From positions 4,110,501 to 4,174,500 of the forward strand of contig NZ_CP091430.1 in assembly GCF_024734895.1 (NCBI RefSeq): a stretch of 64,000 nt of DNA, given 5' to 3'. The stretch comes from Paenibacillus spongiae (GTDB taxonomy: Bacteria; Bacillota; Bacilli; Paenibacillales; Paenibacillaceae). Below, piece by piece: positions 8,860-18,333 of the stretch (positions are counted from its first letter, which is position 1; the number at the start of each line of letters is the position of its first letter). Below the pieces are notes generated by a model. That model made no database searches. It saw only the letters and a program-made list of their open reading frames with translations, and was not told where the DNA came from. Position numbers and translations under genes: made by a program.

Positions 8860-9315
8860 ATGAGCGTCGATTTAAAAAACAAGTTTATTTCCCACATGGA
8901 CAACAACACCCAGGTATTCTCCTGGCAGGTACATGAGAACCTGACAGCGGAAGAAGCCAAAGCCGCCGCTGACATCATTATTTCGACGGTTCAGTCGAAT
9001 TCGAAGACGACGAAAGTAAATCTGCTTGTCGACAACCGCTTCATGGAGCGCAATGGCCGGTCTGTCGTATTTACGCCGGATGTAAACGCAATATGGGAAG
9101 AAGCACAGCGTACCGTATTTCCTTATGTGGCGAAGATCGCCGTTCTATGCAGCGGAACGCTGATGAAGATGCAGATGGACCGGATCTCCCGCAATTCGAA
9201 TATTATGGATATTAACAAATGCTTCTGGAACGATAATGATCAGATTATGCTGCAGGAAGCGTTCGATTTTCTCGGTATAAGCTCGAATGATCTCGTTAAA
9301 CCCAAGCAAGGCTAA
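8860..9315 (+). CDS. Unrecognised 151-residue protein paired with the HDO-like enzyme
   Basis: Not assigned to a family. It is soluble, with an alternating alpha/beta pattern: a strand KVNLLVDNRFM, a helix AIWEEAQRTVFPYV, a strand KIAVLCSG and a C-terminal helix, a size and order loosely like STAS/SpoIIAA-type domains. That resemblance is weak and is not claimed. It has no signal peptide, membrane segment or metal motif. The ATG is 9 nt after AAGGAG. Tight linkage to the upstream HDO-like gene and a shared terminator suggest a joint function, for example substrate delivery or regulation. Confidence 0.75.
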   Translation: MSVDLKNKFISHMDNNTQVFSWQVHENLTAEEAKAAADIIISTVQSNSKTTKVNLLVDNRFMERNGRSVVFTPDVNAIWEEAQRTVFPYVAKIAVLCSGTLMKMQMDRISRNSNIMDINKCFWNDNDQIMLQEAFDFLGISSNDLVKPKQG

Positions 9316-9339
9316 TACGGCAATAAAATGAATTTACCT

Positions 9340-9367
9340 GAAAACGGCCATCTATTTGGTCGTTTTC
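9340..9367 (+). terminator. Terminator of the HDO-like operon
   Basis: GAAAACGGCC and GGTCGTTTTC pair around an 8-nt loop (one G-U pair), 25 bp after the stop. The T tract is short, so efficiency is uncertain. Confidence 0.6.
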
Positions 9368-9421
9368 GTTATGCTAACCTCCTCCATCCCCTCGATTCCT
9401 GTCATCCCTGCTCCGCGGTTC

Positions 9422-9457
9422 AAAAAAAAAAGAGCCCCGAAGCCAACATGCACTTCG
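9422..9457 (-). terminator. Terminator of the G1 gene
   Basis: On the minus strand CGAAG and CTTCG form a short stem, followed shortly by ten consecutive T (9422-9431), about 35 bp beyond the stop codon of the large secreted protein. Confidence 0.6.
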
Positions 9458-9492
9458 TGACCCTGCATTCATTATACGATTGTTCCACCTTA

Positions 9493-12400
9493 TTAATAAT
9501 GAATCTTGACCTCATCCTTGATGGAGTGCTTCACTTTGAGGGTCAGATAGCCGGTTGCCGTATCGTACGACCATCCTGACGCAGCCCCAACCAAATTCGT
9601 ATGCTCCCCCTGCTGCACCCCGTTAATCGTCACCTTGCGCGGTTTATCCCGCTGCGTTACGAGTACGTAAGTTGTTTCTCCCTCTGGATAAGTCAGATCA
9701 AACTTAACGAGATTGTTCGTAGAAGACGGACCGACATTGCTTACCTGGGCAAGCGATGAGATCCGCGCCGGCTTGCACTTCCCGCTCGAACATGAAGCAG
9801 TGAGGGTCGTCGTAAAATCCGGCTCCGGTCCTTGCCCTTCAAGAGCCTGCTCCAGGAACACGTTCTTGAGCAATGCCTCCGGATTGATCATCACGTCATC
9901 CGAGCGCTCGTTCGTCAGCAGCTCCCAGAAGTCCGGATATCCGCCCAGATGCGGCTCGCCGGCGTCCGCTTCTTGCATCTCTTCTGCACTGGATAGTATA
10001 CCCGAGGCGATATCGCGCCATGGAAGCGAATCGTCATAGCGTGACAGCTCGAAGAGCGCATAGGAGTACACAAGACCGTTCCATTGTACCGGTACCCCGA
10101 ACCACGGCCTCACGTAGGCAGTTGATCCGAAAACGGGAATCGTTGCATATGGCGAGAACGATAACCCGGGAATCTCCCACGCATAGATGAACGGGAAGCC
10201 GGTACGGGCCCATTTGACGGCTTCTTCTACATACTGATCGTCTTTCGTCCATTTGTACGCTTCCAAGTAAGCGCCGACAGCTCTGCCCGCTGCGAGAATA
10301 TCGGGCGTATGCACAGGCACTTCCCATGTTTGAGCGGCACGCGGCACATCCCCCATCGTCTGCATGGCGGCGATGCCATTCAATCCGGCCTCGGCGGCTG
10401 CCTCATCGCCAGTCATATTTGCGTAGCGCAATAGCGTTTGCGAATGCTGAGCCGTAAAGCCGAATTGCTTCTCACCATCGACGCCAAGCGGTCTGCCGCT
10501 GGAATTCGGGTTGTTCTTGAACAACCATGCTCCGGATGAATCCTGCGCGTTCATGAGCGATTGGATCGTCCCTTTCAAGCCTTGCAGCGATTCGTTCATA
10601 TACCCAAGGTAGAAAGGCGACTGCCATTGCGGAATGTGACCGTCCGGCGCACCGAGAACCGATTTTTTCGGAATATCGCTCATCACGTCCTGAATGCGGG
10701 CTTCCGCTTCCGGACGCTTCGCTGCGTCATACATGCCAAGCTGGCGCAGCAGCACATTGTTGGACGGGAATTTCGCGGGTCCCCAGCCCGGACCGTCGAC
10801 GTGACGCCATCCTTTGGCCGAAGCAACCCAGAACGTATTCAGATAAGCTTCCAGGCCAAGGTCGATTTCCTTCTCAAAATCGTGACCGGCAGCCTCTTCC
10901 GGCCAACCGTAGGAGTCCAAATACAAGTTGACGGCTTCGAGTACGCTGTCGCCTTCAGCCGCCGCGATGACCGCCTTGAGACTCAGCGGTCGGTTCGCCT
11001 CCAATGGATAAGGATCGGTCGCCAGTTCTTTATTCTCCTTCACGAAGGTGGGTACAGACAGTGCGGATAAGCCGAGTACATGATTATTCTGATTCTCCAC
11101 GAAATTCGGCGAAGCGAACTTCGCTGCAGGCAGCGAATGCTCGCCATCCCACTTCTGGTTCGGATCCCACATGAGGCTGACAACGTTATCTCCGCTGCGG
11201 ACAGCCATAAGCGGCATCGTTATTTTGTAAGGATGCGGCACCAACCGATTCGAATGGGGCGGGTTCGAATCGAGCTCGCTCGATGAAGACTCATCGTCGA
11301 CCAGCCATTCCAGCCCCGGGAACAGCGCTTCGTCCTTGGCGCTTCCGAAGCTTCCTTGGCCGACAGTAAGAACAGGACCGGACATGTTTAGCAGGTCGGC
11401 GGCGGTATTGGCGCTTACCTGCTGATCCACTTCGATCCCCTTGCCATCGTCACCCAGCCCAAACGCGAACGAATGCGTCCATTGGCGTCCGGAACTGTCT
11501 GCCGCTGTTCCGCTCAATGTCAAGGAAGCGTGGTCTGAAGCGCTGCCAATCTCCGCGTGGTCGGGATAGAAGCCAACGGATTCAATTGCGCCATTCGACT
11601 GCTTCACTGTCGCATATGCAAACGGTTGTGCGGATGCCATCAGATTCCATTGTCCATTGGCCCATGTATAGACCAGATATTGCCCATAGCCAAACGAATC
11701 ACGCGGAAATACAACACGGACAAGGCCATTCTCCAGCACGGCATTCCCCGTTGCCTCCTCAAGGCTTGCTTGCGCGTCCGTTAAGCGCTGAGGATTGACG
11801 GCCGGAGCCTCGGCCAGAACGGGCAGCGGAAGCGATTTGCTGCCCGTCAGACCCGCGGCGGACATCTTCACGTTAACCGCGTACCCTCCCGATGTTACGC
11901 CGCGTACCTTCCATGTCACCGGCTCTCTTGCACGCAGCGCCAGGTCTCCAAGGGACACCTGCGCATCGCCATCGATCAGCTGCAGGCCTTCAGGCAGCTC
12001 GATTGCCACGTTGGCATTCGGCAATATCTTGCCGCCGGAATTAAACACTTCGGCCGTGATCACTGCCTCTTCGCCTATGCCGACGGAAGGCTGCGAACGC
12101 TTCATCTCGAATTGCACGGCAGCGGGACTTTCTTCAAAGTACAAATAATCGATGGACCAATTGGCATGCAGCGCATTGCCTTCGAGGTCAAGACGCAGCG
12201 ATTGAACGCGGCCGGTCCACAAGGGAAGCTCAGTTAATGGCACTCTGTATTCATGCATCTGTCCATCGGCAGCGATCGGGAAGCTGATCTTCCGATCCTC
12301 CGAGAATCCGGGCTGTGCGCTCGTACCATAGAACAGCATGACGGAATTTCCGGCAGTCGCGCTCAACCGGATTACCATCGTTCCGTCACGCTCGCCGATA

Positions 12401-13521
12401 ATCCCGTCCAATCCGTTCGCAGCCATATACGGATCGTTATCCGTTACAGTGGTGGATAGCTTACCGCCTGCCGCAGTCAGCGGAGTTAACGAGTGGGCTG
12501 CTTCCCAGCCCTGCGTAAAGCCATCCACATTCCAGTCGAAACGGGTTGAGATGCCTGTTGGCAGCCGCAAATAATCGATCTCCCAGCTTGCTCCGCTCAG
12601 TGCGCTGCCCTGCAAGCTAAGCCGAAGTTCGCCCACTGTTCCGGACCAAAGCGGATGCGGCCACAAATCGATCGTATAGTCGTGGAATTGCCCATCCGCG
12701 ATAATCGGCACCGCCAGCTTGCGGTCTTCGGAGAATTGCGGCGCCGATGACTCGTCCGTCGCGAAATACAGGGCAACGCTTTCGCCAGCAGTTGCCTTCA
12801 TACGCAGCTTCGCGCTGCCCATATCGGCTGCCGGCGTATTCAAGGCCGGTGAAAGCATGGACGGCTGTTCGCCCGTTATCGTCGCGGTAATGGCATTCGT
12901 TCCCGGTGTCAGCACAGAAATATCGCGATCTGCTGCCCATCCGTTGTCCGAGTTGTTAAATTCGAAGCCGAAAGTCGATTCCTGCACGAACCGCACATAA
13001 TCGATGCTTACATCCGCCGGGAAGCTGGTCGGCGGCTCCAGATCGAGTCGGAATGACTGGACGACGCCGCTCCATAACGAGTGGGAACCGACCTTAACCC
13101 GGTATTCGTGGTATTCGCCGTCGGGTATGATGCCGATCGACATGTTTTTGTCCGCAGATAGCCCCGGTGACAAGTCGGTGTCGAAGAAGACGCCTAATCC
13201 GCTGCCATTGTTCGATTTGGCGCGGATCACCATCACATGACCGGGGTCTGCTCGCAGGTTAAGCGGAGAAGGTCCGAACCAGTACGGATCGAATCCGTCC
13301 GTGCTGATATGGAGAGCACCGCCGGATACCGCTACGGAACCGATTCCGTTGCCGGATGCCGCCCACCCTTCGCTGTCTCCGTCGGTGTTGAACTCATAGG
13401 CGAGCTGGACCGAGTCCACAGCGTTCGCGTAGGGTAGCGTGAGTGGGAAGCATGTGACTAGCAGGGTCAGTAGAAGGAATACAATGAATGGCTTCGATTG
13501 TCTTCTTCCGCTTGTAAGCAC
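9493..13521 (-). CDS. G1: giant secreted modular protein, probable polysaccharide-active enzyme
   Basis: 1342 residues. A signal peptide (residues ~1-35, FIVFLLLTLLVTCFPLTLPYANA) is followed by three copies of a jelly-roll module of about 140 residues (41-180, 184-321, 327-463), each with a W-led start, DGEYHEY/DGQ.H.Y and a final DYLRF-like strand, as in carbohydrate-binding domains. Then come a CARDB/NEW3-like domain (470-570), a beta-sandwich (590-865), a helical region with repeats suggesting an (alpha/alpha) toroid (885-1235) and a C-terminal beta domain. No cell-wall anchor is visible. The GTG start is 9 nt after GGAGGT. Domain order suggests a lyase or hydrolase of a large glycan, but no known catalytic signature was recognised. 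Full-length paralogue of the protein at 53149-57192. Confidence 0.8.
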   Translation of the reverse strand: MLTSGRRQSKPFIVFLLLTLLVTCFPLTLPYANAVDSVQLAYEFNTDGDSEGWAASGNGIGSVAVSGGALHISTDGFDPYWFGPSPLNLRADPGHVMVIRAKSNNGSGLGVFFDTDLSPGLSADKNMSIGIIPDGEYHEYRVKVGSHSLWSGVVQSFRLDLEPPTSFPADVSIDYVRFVQESTFGFEFNNSDNGWAADRDISVLTPGTNAITATITGEQPSMLSPALNTPAADMGSAKLRMKATAGESVALYFATDESSAPQFSEDRKLAVPIIADGQFHDYTIDLWPHPLWSGTVGELRLSLQGSALSGASWEIDYLRLPTGISTRFDWNVDGFTQGWEAAHSLTPLTAAGGKLSTTVTDNDPYMAANGLDGIIGERDGTMVIRLSATAGNSVMLFYGTSAQPGFSEDRKISFPIAADGQMHEYRVPLTELPLWTGRVQSLRLDLEGNALHANWSIDYLYFEESPAAVQFEMKRSQPSVGIGEEAVITAEVFNSGGKILPNANVAIELPEGLQLIDGDAQVSLGDLALRAREPVTWKVRGVTSGGYAVNVKMSAAGLTGSKSLPLPVLAEAPAVNPQRLTDAQASLEEATGNAVLENGLVRVVFPRDSFGYGQYLVYTWANGQWNLMASAQPFAYATVKQSNGAIESVGFYPDHAEIGSASDHASLTLSGTAADSSGRQWTHSFAFGLGDDGKGIEVDQQVSANTAADLLNMSGPVLTVGQGSFGSAKDEALFPGLEWLVDDESSSSELDSNPPHSNRLVPHPYKITMPLMAVRSGDNVVSLMWDPNQKWDGEHSLPAAKFASPNFVENQNNHVLGLSALSVPTFVKENKELATDPYPLEANRPLSLKAVIAAAEGDSVLEAVNLYLDSYGWPEEAAGHDFEKEIDLGLEAYLNTFWVASAKGWRHVDGPGWGPAKFPSNNVLLRQLGMYDAAKRPEAEARIQDVMSDIPKKSVLGAPDGHIPQWQSPFYLGYMNESLQGLKGTIQSLMNAQDSSGAWLFKNNPNSSGRPLGVDGEKQFGFTAQHSQTLLRYANMTGDEAAAEAGLNGIAAMQTMGDVPRAAQTWEVPVHTPDILAAGRAVGAYLEAYKWTKDDQYVEEAVKWARTGFPFIYAWEIPGLSFSPYATIPVFGSTAYVRPWFGVPVQWNGLVYSYALFELSRYDDSLPWRDIASGILSSAEEMQEADAGEPHLGGYPDFWELLTNERSDDVMINPEALLKNVFLEQALEGQGPEPDFTTTLTASCSSGKCKPARISSLAQVSNVGPSSTNNLVKFDLTYPEGETTYVLVTQRDKPRKVTINGVQQGEHTNLVGAASGWSYDTATGYLTLKVKHSIKDEVKIHY

Positions 13522-13527
13522 TTACAA
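13512..13527. promoter_or_regulatory. cre-like palindrome over the G1 start codon
   Basis: TTGTAAGCACTTACAA differs from the CcpA cre consensus (WTGNAANCGNWNNCAW) only at the central G. It covers the GTG start of G1, a position where CcpA can act as a roadblock. The altered central CG lowers confidence. Confidence 0.4.
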
Positions 13528-13904
13528 AACACCTCCGAATAATAGAATTGAACCGCAAGCTTCCTAACTTAGACCTTAAATGAAGCGTCTTAAGCTCTCG
13601 ATTACAATGTCACCTCCCTTCATAAGGATGGTTTATGCTCGTCGTGCTGCCTCAGCCTCCCTACCTCTATAATAGACTCACGGCATTCGTCTTGGCTTGA
13701 GTCGCAAGGATTTTTCTTCCGCCATCAATCGAGCTTTCCGCTTACTTAAGGCCAAATCCCGCACACAGACGACGGCGTTCGCGTACAGGAGAATTAGAAC
13801 AAGATCTGACCACCCGCCAAACTTGGTCTCAAACCTGACTTTCAACAATAAGCTGTTCGGGGAAAATGAATTTATACCGCAGCCGCGCTTGTCAGATCGC
13901 AATA
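13528..13904. other. Upstream region of G1, no supported gene
   Basis: This gap of about 375 bp holds two short overlapping open frames on opposite strands (about 75 codons each); neither has a ribosome site or a recognisable protein. A TATTAT -10-like box lies on the minus strand near 13668-13673 without a -35. A strong GGGAGGTGA at about 13610-13620 (minus strand) is followed by no normal start codon. The leader of the G1 transcript probably runs through here. Confidence 0.4.
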
Positions 13905-13949
13905 AAAAACCTCCGAACCCTTGACTTCTTCAAGGCATTCGGAGGTTGA
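13905..13949 (-). terminator. Terminator of the pflB-pflA operon
   Basis: AACCTCCGAA (13910-13919) pairs with TTCGGAGGTT (13940-13949). An inner CCTTGA/TCAAGG stem extends it, and a run of T follows on the minus strand. It starts 10 bp after the pflA stop. Confidence 0.9.
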
Positions 13950-13958
13950 CAGCATCTT

Positions 13959-14696
13959 CTATTCCTGGGCGTGAACGCTTTTCCGCCCTTCTTCAATTAA
14001 ATAAACAGCACGCTCAATCTCTTTGTCCGTAGGCTCCGGACAGCCTTCCAGCAAGTATTCGCGTCCGAGCTCCTGCCATTTGTAGACGCCCATTCTGTGA
14101 TACGGCAGCACCTCAACCTTCTCCACACCGCGCAGTTTCCCGATAAACCGTCCCAGCCCGCGAAGCTCGTCCATGGAGTCGGTCCAGCCGGGTACGAGTA
14201 CGCGGCGGATCCACATCGCTTTGCCTATCGCGGATAAATGCTCCGCAAAACGAAGTATTTTGTCATTCGGCTGGGTTGTCAGCTCCCGGTGGGCTTCCCG
14301 GTTCATCATTTTCAGATCGAGCAAGACGAGATCGGTATGCCGCAGCAGCTCCTCCGCGAAGGCCGGGTCGCAAAAGCCGGAGCTGTCCAGTGCGGTGTGC
14401 AGTCCCCAGCGTTCCTTGACAGCGGCGAACAGCTTCGCGACGAACGGCGCCTGCAGGGAAGGCTCCCCTCCCGATACGGTAATGCCGCCGCCGGAGAGGC
14501 GGTAGAAATCGACATACGGCTCAATCTCAGCCAGAATATCCTCTACCTCCACGCGGCGGCCCGACTCGTTATCCCACGAGTCCGGGTTATGACAGTACCG
14601 GCAGCGCAGCGCGCAGCCTTGCATGAATAACACGAAGCGGATCCCCGGCCCATCGAGCGTTCCGAACGTTTCGAGCGAATGAATGCGGCCGGTCAT
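13959..14696 (-). CDS. pflA: Pyruvate formate-lyase activating enzyme
   Basis: A radical-SAM enzyme that installs the glycyl radical on PflB under anaerobic conditions. The cluster motif CALRCRYC (CxxxCxxC, with the fourth position YCHNPDSW) is at residue ~29, followed by the [12 protein letters not shown] glycine-rich SAM-binding segment. 245 residues, the typical PflA length. Its ATG overlaps the pflB stop as ATGA, so the two are translationally coupled. It shares the pflB promoter and ends at the terminator at 13905-13949. Cytosolic and oxygen-sensitive. Confidence 0.97.
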   Translation of the reverse strand: MTGRIHSLETFGTLDGPGIRFVLFMQGCALRCRYCHNPDSWDNESGRRVEVEDILAEIEPYVDFYRLSGGGITVSGGEPSLQAPFVAKLFAAVKERWGLHTALDSSGFCDPAFAEELLRHTDLVLLDLKMMNREAHRELTTQPNDKILRFAEHLSAIGKAMWIRRVLVPGWTDSMDELRGLGRFIGKLRGVEKVEVLPYHRMGVYKWQELGREYLLEGCPEPTDKEIERAVYLIEEGRKSVHAQE

Positions 14697-16954
14697 ACCG
14701 CACCGTGGAACGTACGATTGATCACGTCGAGCTGCTGCTCGCGGGTCAGCTTAATAAAGTTGACGGCATAGCCGGATACGCGGATCGTCAGCTGCGGATA
14801 GTTCTCCGGATGCTCCATCGCGTCAAGCAGCTGCTCGCGGTTGAAGACGTTCACGTTCAGATGATGCCCGCCTAGAGATGCGTATCCGTCAAGCAGCGAT
14901 ACGAGATTGAGTGCACGGACGCCTTCTTCCCTGCCGAGCGCCTTCGGTACGATCGAGAAGGTGTTCGAGATGCCGTCCAGGCTGCAGGCGTACGGCAGCT
15001 TCGCTACCGAAGCGAGCGATGCCAGCGCTCCCTTGCGGTCCCGGCCATGCATCGGATTCGCGCCTGGCGCAAACGGCTGGCCGGCTTGACGCCCGTCTGG
15101 CGTCGTACCCGTTTTTTTGCCGTATACGACGTTAGAGGTGATCGTCAGGACAGACATTGTCGGCACCGCATTGCGGTACGGTTTATGCTTGTTCAGCTTG
15201 TGCATGAACGATTCGACAAGATCGACCGCGATTTTGTCGACCCGTTCGTCGTTATTCCCGTATTGCGGATAATCGCCTTCAATCTCAAAATCGACTGCGA
15301 TTCCTTTCTCGTTGCGGATTGGCTTTACTTTCGCATAACGGATCGCGCTTAGCGAATCTGCCACGACCGACAAGCCGGCGATCCCGCAAGCCATCGTGCG
15401 GACGATATCGCGGTCGTGCAGCGCCATCTCGAGACGTTCGTAGCAGTATTTATCATGCATGTAATGGATGACGTTTAACGTATTCATATACAGCTTCGCC
15501 AGCCATTCCAGGACGGCGTCGTACGCCTTCGACACCTCTTCGTAATCGAGAATGTCCGCATCGATCGCCTTCATAGCAGGACCGACCTGAGTGCCGTGTA
15601 CCTCGTCCACGCCACCGTTAATGGCGTACAGCAATGCCTTGGCCAAGTTTGCACGGGCACCGAAGAACTGCATCTGCTTCCCGATGCGCATCGCCGATAC
15701 GCAGCATGCTATGCCATAATCGTCCCCGTAATACGGACGCATCAGCTCGTCGTTCTCGTATTGGATAGAGCTGGTCTCGATCGATACTTTGGCGCAATAA
15801 GCCTTGAACTTATCCGGCAGGCTGGGCGACCAGAGTACCGTCAGATTCGGTTCCGGCGACGGACCCAAATTGTAGAGCGTGTGCAGGAAGCGGAACGAAT
15901 TCTTCGTTACGCGCGGCTCGCCCGTTAGCGACATGCCCCCGATCGATTCGGTCACCCATGTCGGATCACCGCTGAACAGCTCGTTATAGTCGGGCGTGCG
16001 CAGAAATTTCACAATACGCAGCTTCATGACGAAGTGATCAACGATCTCCTGGGCTTCCTGTTCGGTCAGAATGCCTTCTTTCATGTCCCGCTCGAAATAA
16101 ATATCCAGGAAGCTCGATACGCGTCCGAGACTCATAGCCGCGCCGTTCTGCTCCTTGATCGCCCCGAGATAGGCAAAGTACAGCCATTGTACAGCTTCGC
16201 GCGCCGTTGCAGCCGGGAGAGAAATATCGCTGCCGTATGCAGCCGCCATCCGCTTCAGTTCGCTTAAGCTGCGGATTTGTTCCGACAGTTCTTCCCTTAG
16301 ACGGATGACGTCTTCGGACATGAGCTCCGCTTCCAGTGCGGCCAGCTCCTCTTTCTTGTCCGCAATGAGCCGGTCCGCTCCATACAGCGCAACCCGGCGG
16401 TAATCGCCGATAATGCGGCCGCGGCCGTAAGCGTCGGGCAGGCCGGTGATGATCCCTGCTTTGCGCGCTGCCTTCATCTCGGACGTATACGCATCGAACA
16501 CGCCCTGGTTATGCGTCTTGCGAATATCGGTAAACAGCCGGATCATCTCTTCCGGCAGCTTGAACCCGTATGCTTCGCAAGCATCCGCCACCATGCGGAT
16601 TCCGCCGAACGGCTGTACCGAACGCTTGAACGGCTCATCTGTTTGAACGCCGACAATCTTTTCCTTATCTTGATCCAGGTAGCCCGGACCGTGCGATACG
16701 ATCGTCGAGACGGTATCGACGTCCACATCGAGAACGCCGCCATTAGCCCGCTCCGCGTGGGTGAGCTCCATAATCTTCGCCCACAGTGCCGTCGTATTTC
16801 CGGTTGGTCCGGCAAGGAAGGCTTCGTCCCCGTAATAGGGGGTCAGGTTCGTATCAATAAAGTTTTTAACATCGATCTTCGTTTGCCAGTTACCCGAACG
16901 GAATTCCCGCCATGCTTCGTTCATTTGCGTTTGCTCTGACTTTGTTTCGATCAT
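14693..16954 (-). CDS. pflB: Formate C-acetyltransferase (pyruvate formate-lyase)
   Basis: Converts pyruvate and CoA to acetyl-CoA and formate during fermentation. The adjacent catalytic cysteines are in IACCVSAM, and the glycyl-radical site is in the C-terminal RVSGYAVNF. 753 residues, normal for PflB. The ATG at 16954 is 7 nt after GGAGGG; the in-frame ATG at 16969 overlaps that site and is not used. First gene of the operon with pflA. An FNR/CRP-type operator and -10 box upstream point to induction under low oxygen. Confidence 0.97.
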   Translation of the reverse strand: MIETKSEQTQMNEAWREFRSGNWQTKIDVKNFIDTNLTPYYGDEAFLAGPTGNTTALWAKIMELTHAERANGGVLDVDVDTVSTIVSHGPGYLDQDKEKIVGVQTDEPFKRSVQPFGGIRMVADACEAYGFKLPEEMIRLFTDIRKTHNQGVFDAYTSEMKAARKAGIITGLPDAYGRGRIIGDYRRVALYGADRLIADKKEELAALEAELMSEDVIRLREELSEQIRSLSELKRMAAAYGSDISLPAATAREAVQWLYFAYLGAIKEQNGAAMSLGRVSSFLDIYFERDMKEGILTEQEAQEIVDHFVMKLRIVKFLRTPDYNELFSGDPTWVTESIGGMSLTGEPRVTKNSFRFLHTLYNLGPSPEPNLTVLWSPSLPDKFKAYCAKVSIETSSIQYENDELMRPYYGDDYGIACCVSAMRIGKQMQFFGARANLAKALLYAINGGVDEVHGTQVGPAMKAIDADILDYEEVSKAYDAVLEWLAKLYMNTLNVIHYMHDKYCYERLEMALHDRDIVRTMACGIAGLSVVADSLSAIRYAKVKPIRNEKGIAVDFEIEGDYPQYGNNDERVDKIAVDLVESFMHKLNKHKPYRNAVPTMSVLTITSNVVYGKKTGTTPDGRQAGQPFAPGANPMHGRDRKGALASLASVAKLPYACSLDGISNTFSIVPKALGREEGVRALNLVSLLDGYASLGGHHLNVNVFNREQLLDAMEHPENYPQLTIRVSGYAVNFIKLTREQQLDVINRTFHGAV

Positions 16955-16988
16955 GCCAGTTCCCTCCATTTCTTTACTGCCTACCTCG

Positions 16989-16994
16989 AGTATA
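16989..16994 (-). promoter_or_regulatory. pflB -10 box
   Basis: TATACT on the minus strand with no good -35 box. The predicted start is near 16982, about 28 bp before the pflB ATG. Confidence 0.6.
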
Positions 16995-17015
16995 GGCGTT
17001 TCGGATCGTTTCCGG

Positions 17016-17031
17016 CGTGACCTATCTCACA
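17016..17031. promoter_or_regulatory. FNR/CRP-family operator of pflB
   Basis: CGTGA-N6-TCACA differs by one base from the TGTGA-N6-TCACA palindrome. Its centre is about 41.5 bp upstream of the predicted start, the class II activator position, which fits the missing -35 box. Confidence 0.65.
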
Positions 17032-17163
17032 CTCCAATACTGACTTCTGTTTCAATTTTGTGAAAAAAAGTACATGATTCAATTAATATAGTGAACATCC
17101 AGCCTATTCGTCTTGAACAAATCGGAAATATACCTATCCATCGTAAGAATGCGGTTGAACCAT

Positions 17164-17204
17164 TCAAAAAGCCTTGTTCCCATCCATTGTGGGAACAAGG
17201 CTTT
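17164..17204 (-). terminator. Terminator of the GH78 / GH43-like operon
   Basis: A perfect 15-bp stem (AAAGCCTTGTTCCCA, 17168-17182 with 17190-17204), followed by T on the minus strand, 32 bp after the stop of the GH43-like gene. Confidence 0.9.
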
Positions 17205-17235
17205 ATCTAGCACGTCATGCGTTGCATGATAAGGA

Positions 17236-18246
17236 TCAGGCCAACGACTCGCTGGCTGCCAGCGTTATGCAGCGAAATTCGCCGTTATTGTTTGATGGGT
17301 CTCCCTCTCGATAAGGTCGGCATGCACAATAATAATGATAGAGGACGCCATCTCTTAGCAAAACAGCCGGTTTATGGGCATGAATCTCATCAAGCTCGCC
17401 TGGAGCGCCATGCCGGATAATCGGCTCTTCATGCTTCGACCAATGGAGCAGATCATCGGAGAACGCAATCCCCTCCTGCGCATGACGGCCGTTGTAGCCG
17501 AAATAATACATGACCCAACGGTTTCCGTCATGAACGACGAACGGATCGCTGGCGAATAAGCTGTCCCAGCCTCCGCTTCCGGACACCTGCAGAACAGGGC
17601 TGCCTTCGTATCGTTCCCAATGGATCAGGTCCGTAGACGTTGCGAGTCCGGTTTGCTCGGTCCAGGCCTGTCCTTCCGGCCGATGGTTCTTCGCGTTATA
17701 GAACAAGTAGAACCGGTCGTCATGCTCGATTAGGCAGCCTTTGTACAACCCGCCCTCTTCCCAGCCATTACCGTCAAATGGCGAGAGAACCGGCTCAGCG
17801 GAGCGGTTCCACTGCAGCAGATTGTCATCCTCCGTCCACGCGATTCCGATCTGTCCGGGTCCGTTCTCGTAGCCTTCTCCAGGATAGGAATGATAAACCA
17901 TCCAATACTTGCCCCGCCATTTCTTGAGCAGCGGCGGTTGATCCAGCCTGTCTTCCTTAAGCAGCCAGTTGCCGGCAGCATTGGCGGAATCCCATGCGCT
18001 TCCCCGCTCTCGTTCGAGAATAAGGCCATGGAAGGACCAGTCCGTCAGATTATCGCTTACCGCCAGAGCGGTTTGATACCCGATCCCGTCAAAGCCGACA
18101 TACATCATGAAATAACGCCCCTGGTGTTCGAAGACGAACGGGCAGTCGACGGCCTTCTCATCGAAGCTTCCCGGCAAGCCGGAACCGGAAATGACCGGTC
18201 TTCCCAGCTTGAATTCACTTAATAGACTCGCGATCCCTGCAGTCAC
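17236..18246 (-). CDS. Five-bladed beta-propeller glycosidase (GH43/GH32/GH130 type)
   Basis: 336 residues with repeated blades of the form DPFVV..G.RWVMYYFGY, YFMMYVGFDG..YQTALAVSDNLTDW and KGCLIEHDDRFYLFYNAKN, each opening with an acidic residue. This is typical of the furanosidase-like clan and the related GH130-like glycosylases. No signal peptide, so it should act on imported oligosaccharides. Exact family and substrate (arabinosyl, xylosyl, mannosyl) are not resolved. The GTG start is 6 nt after AGAGGTGA. It is the second gene behind the GH78 gene, 87 bp apart on the same strand, and the two share a terminator. Confidence 0.75.
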   Translation of the reverse strand: MTAGIASLLSEFKLGRPVISGSGLPGSFDEKAVDCPFVFEHQGRYFMMYVGFDGIGYQTALAVSDNLTDWSFHGLILERERGSAWDSANAAGNWLLKEDRLDQPPLLKKWRGKYWMVYHSYPGEGYENGPGQIGIAWTEDDNLLQWNRSAEPVLSPFDGNGWEEGGLYKGCLIEHDDRFYLFYNAKNHRPEGQAWTEQTGLATSTDLIHWERYEGSPVLQVSGSGGWDSLFASDPFVVHDGNRWVMYYFGYNGRHAQEGIAFSDDLLHWSKHEEPIIRHGAPGELDEIHAHKPAVLLRDGVLYHYYCACRPYREGDPSNNNGEFRCITLAASESLA

Positions 18247-18333
18247 AGTTATTCACCTCTCCACTTCATAAAATGTAAGCCAATGAAAGAATGAAGCTCC
18301 ATGTATACAGCTACATCTTACTATATATTCCAA

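Noticed and set aside
13600..13625. Strong GGGAGGTGA as evidence for a leader peptide upstream of G1
   Set aside because: The only frame behind it would need an ATT start or be three codons long.
13678..13924. Short frames on both strands between G1 and pflA
   Set aside because: The two frames overlap each other, lack ribosome sites, and one runs into the pfl terminator.
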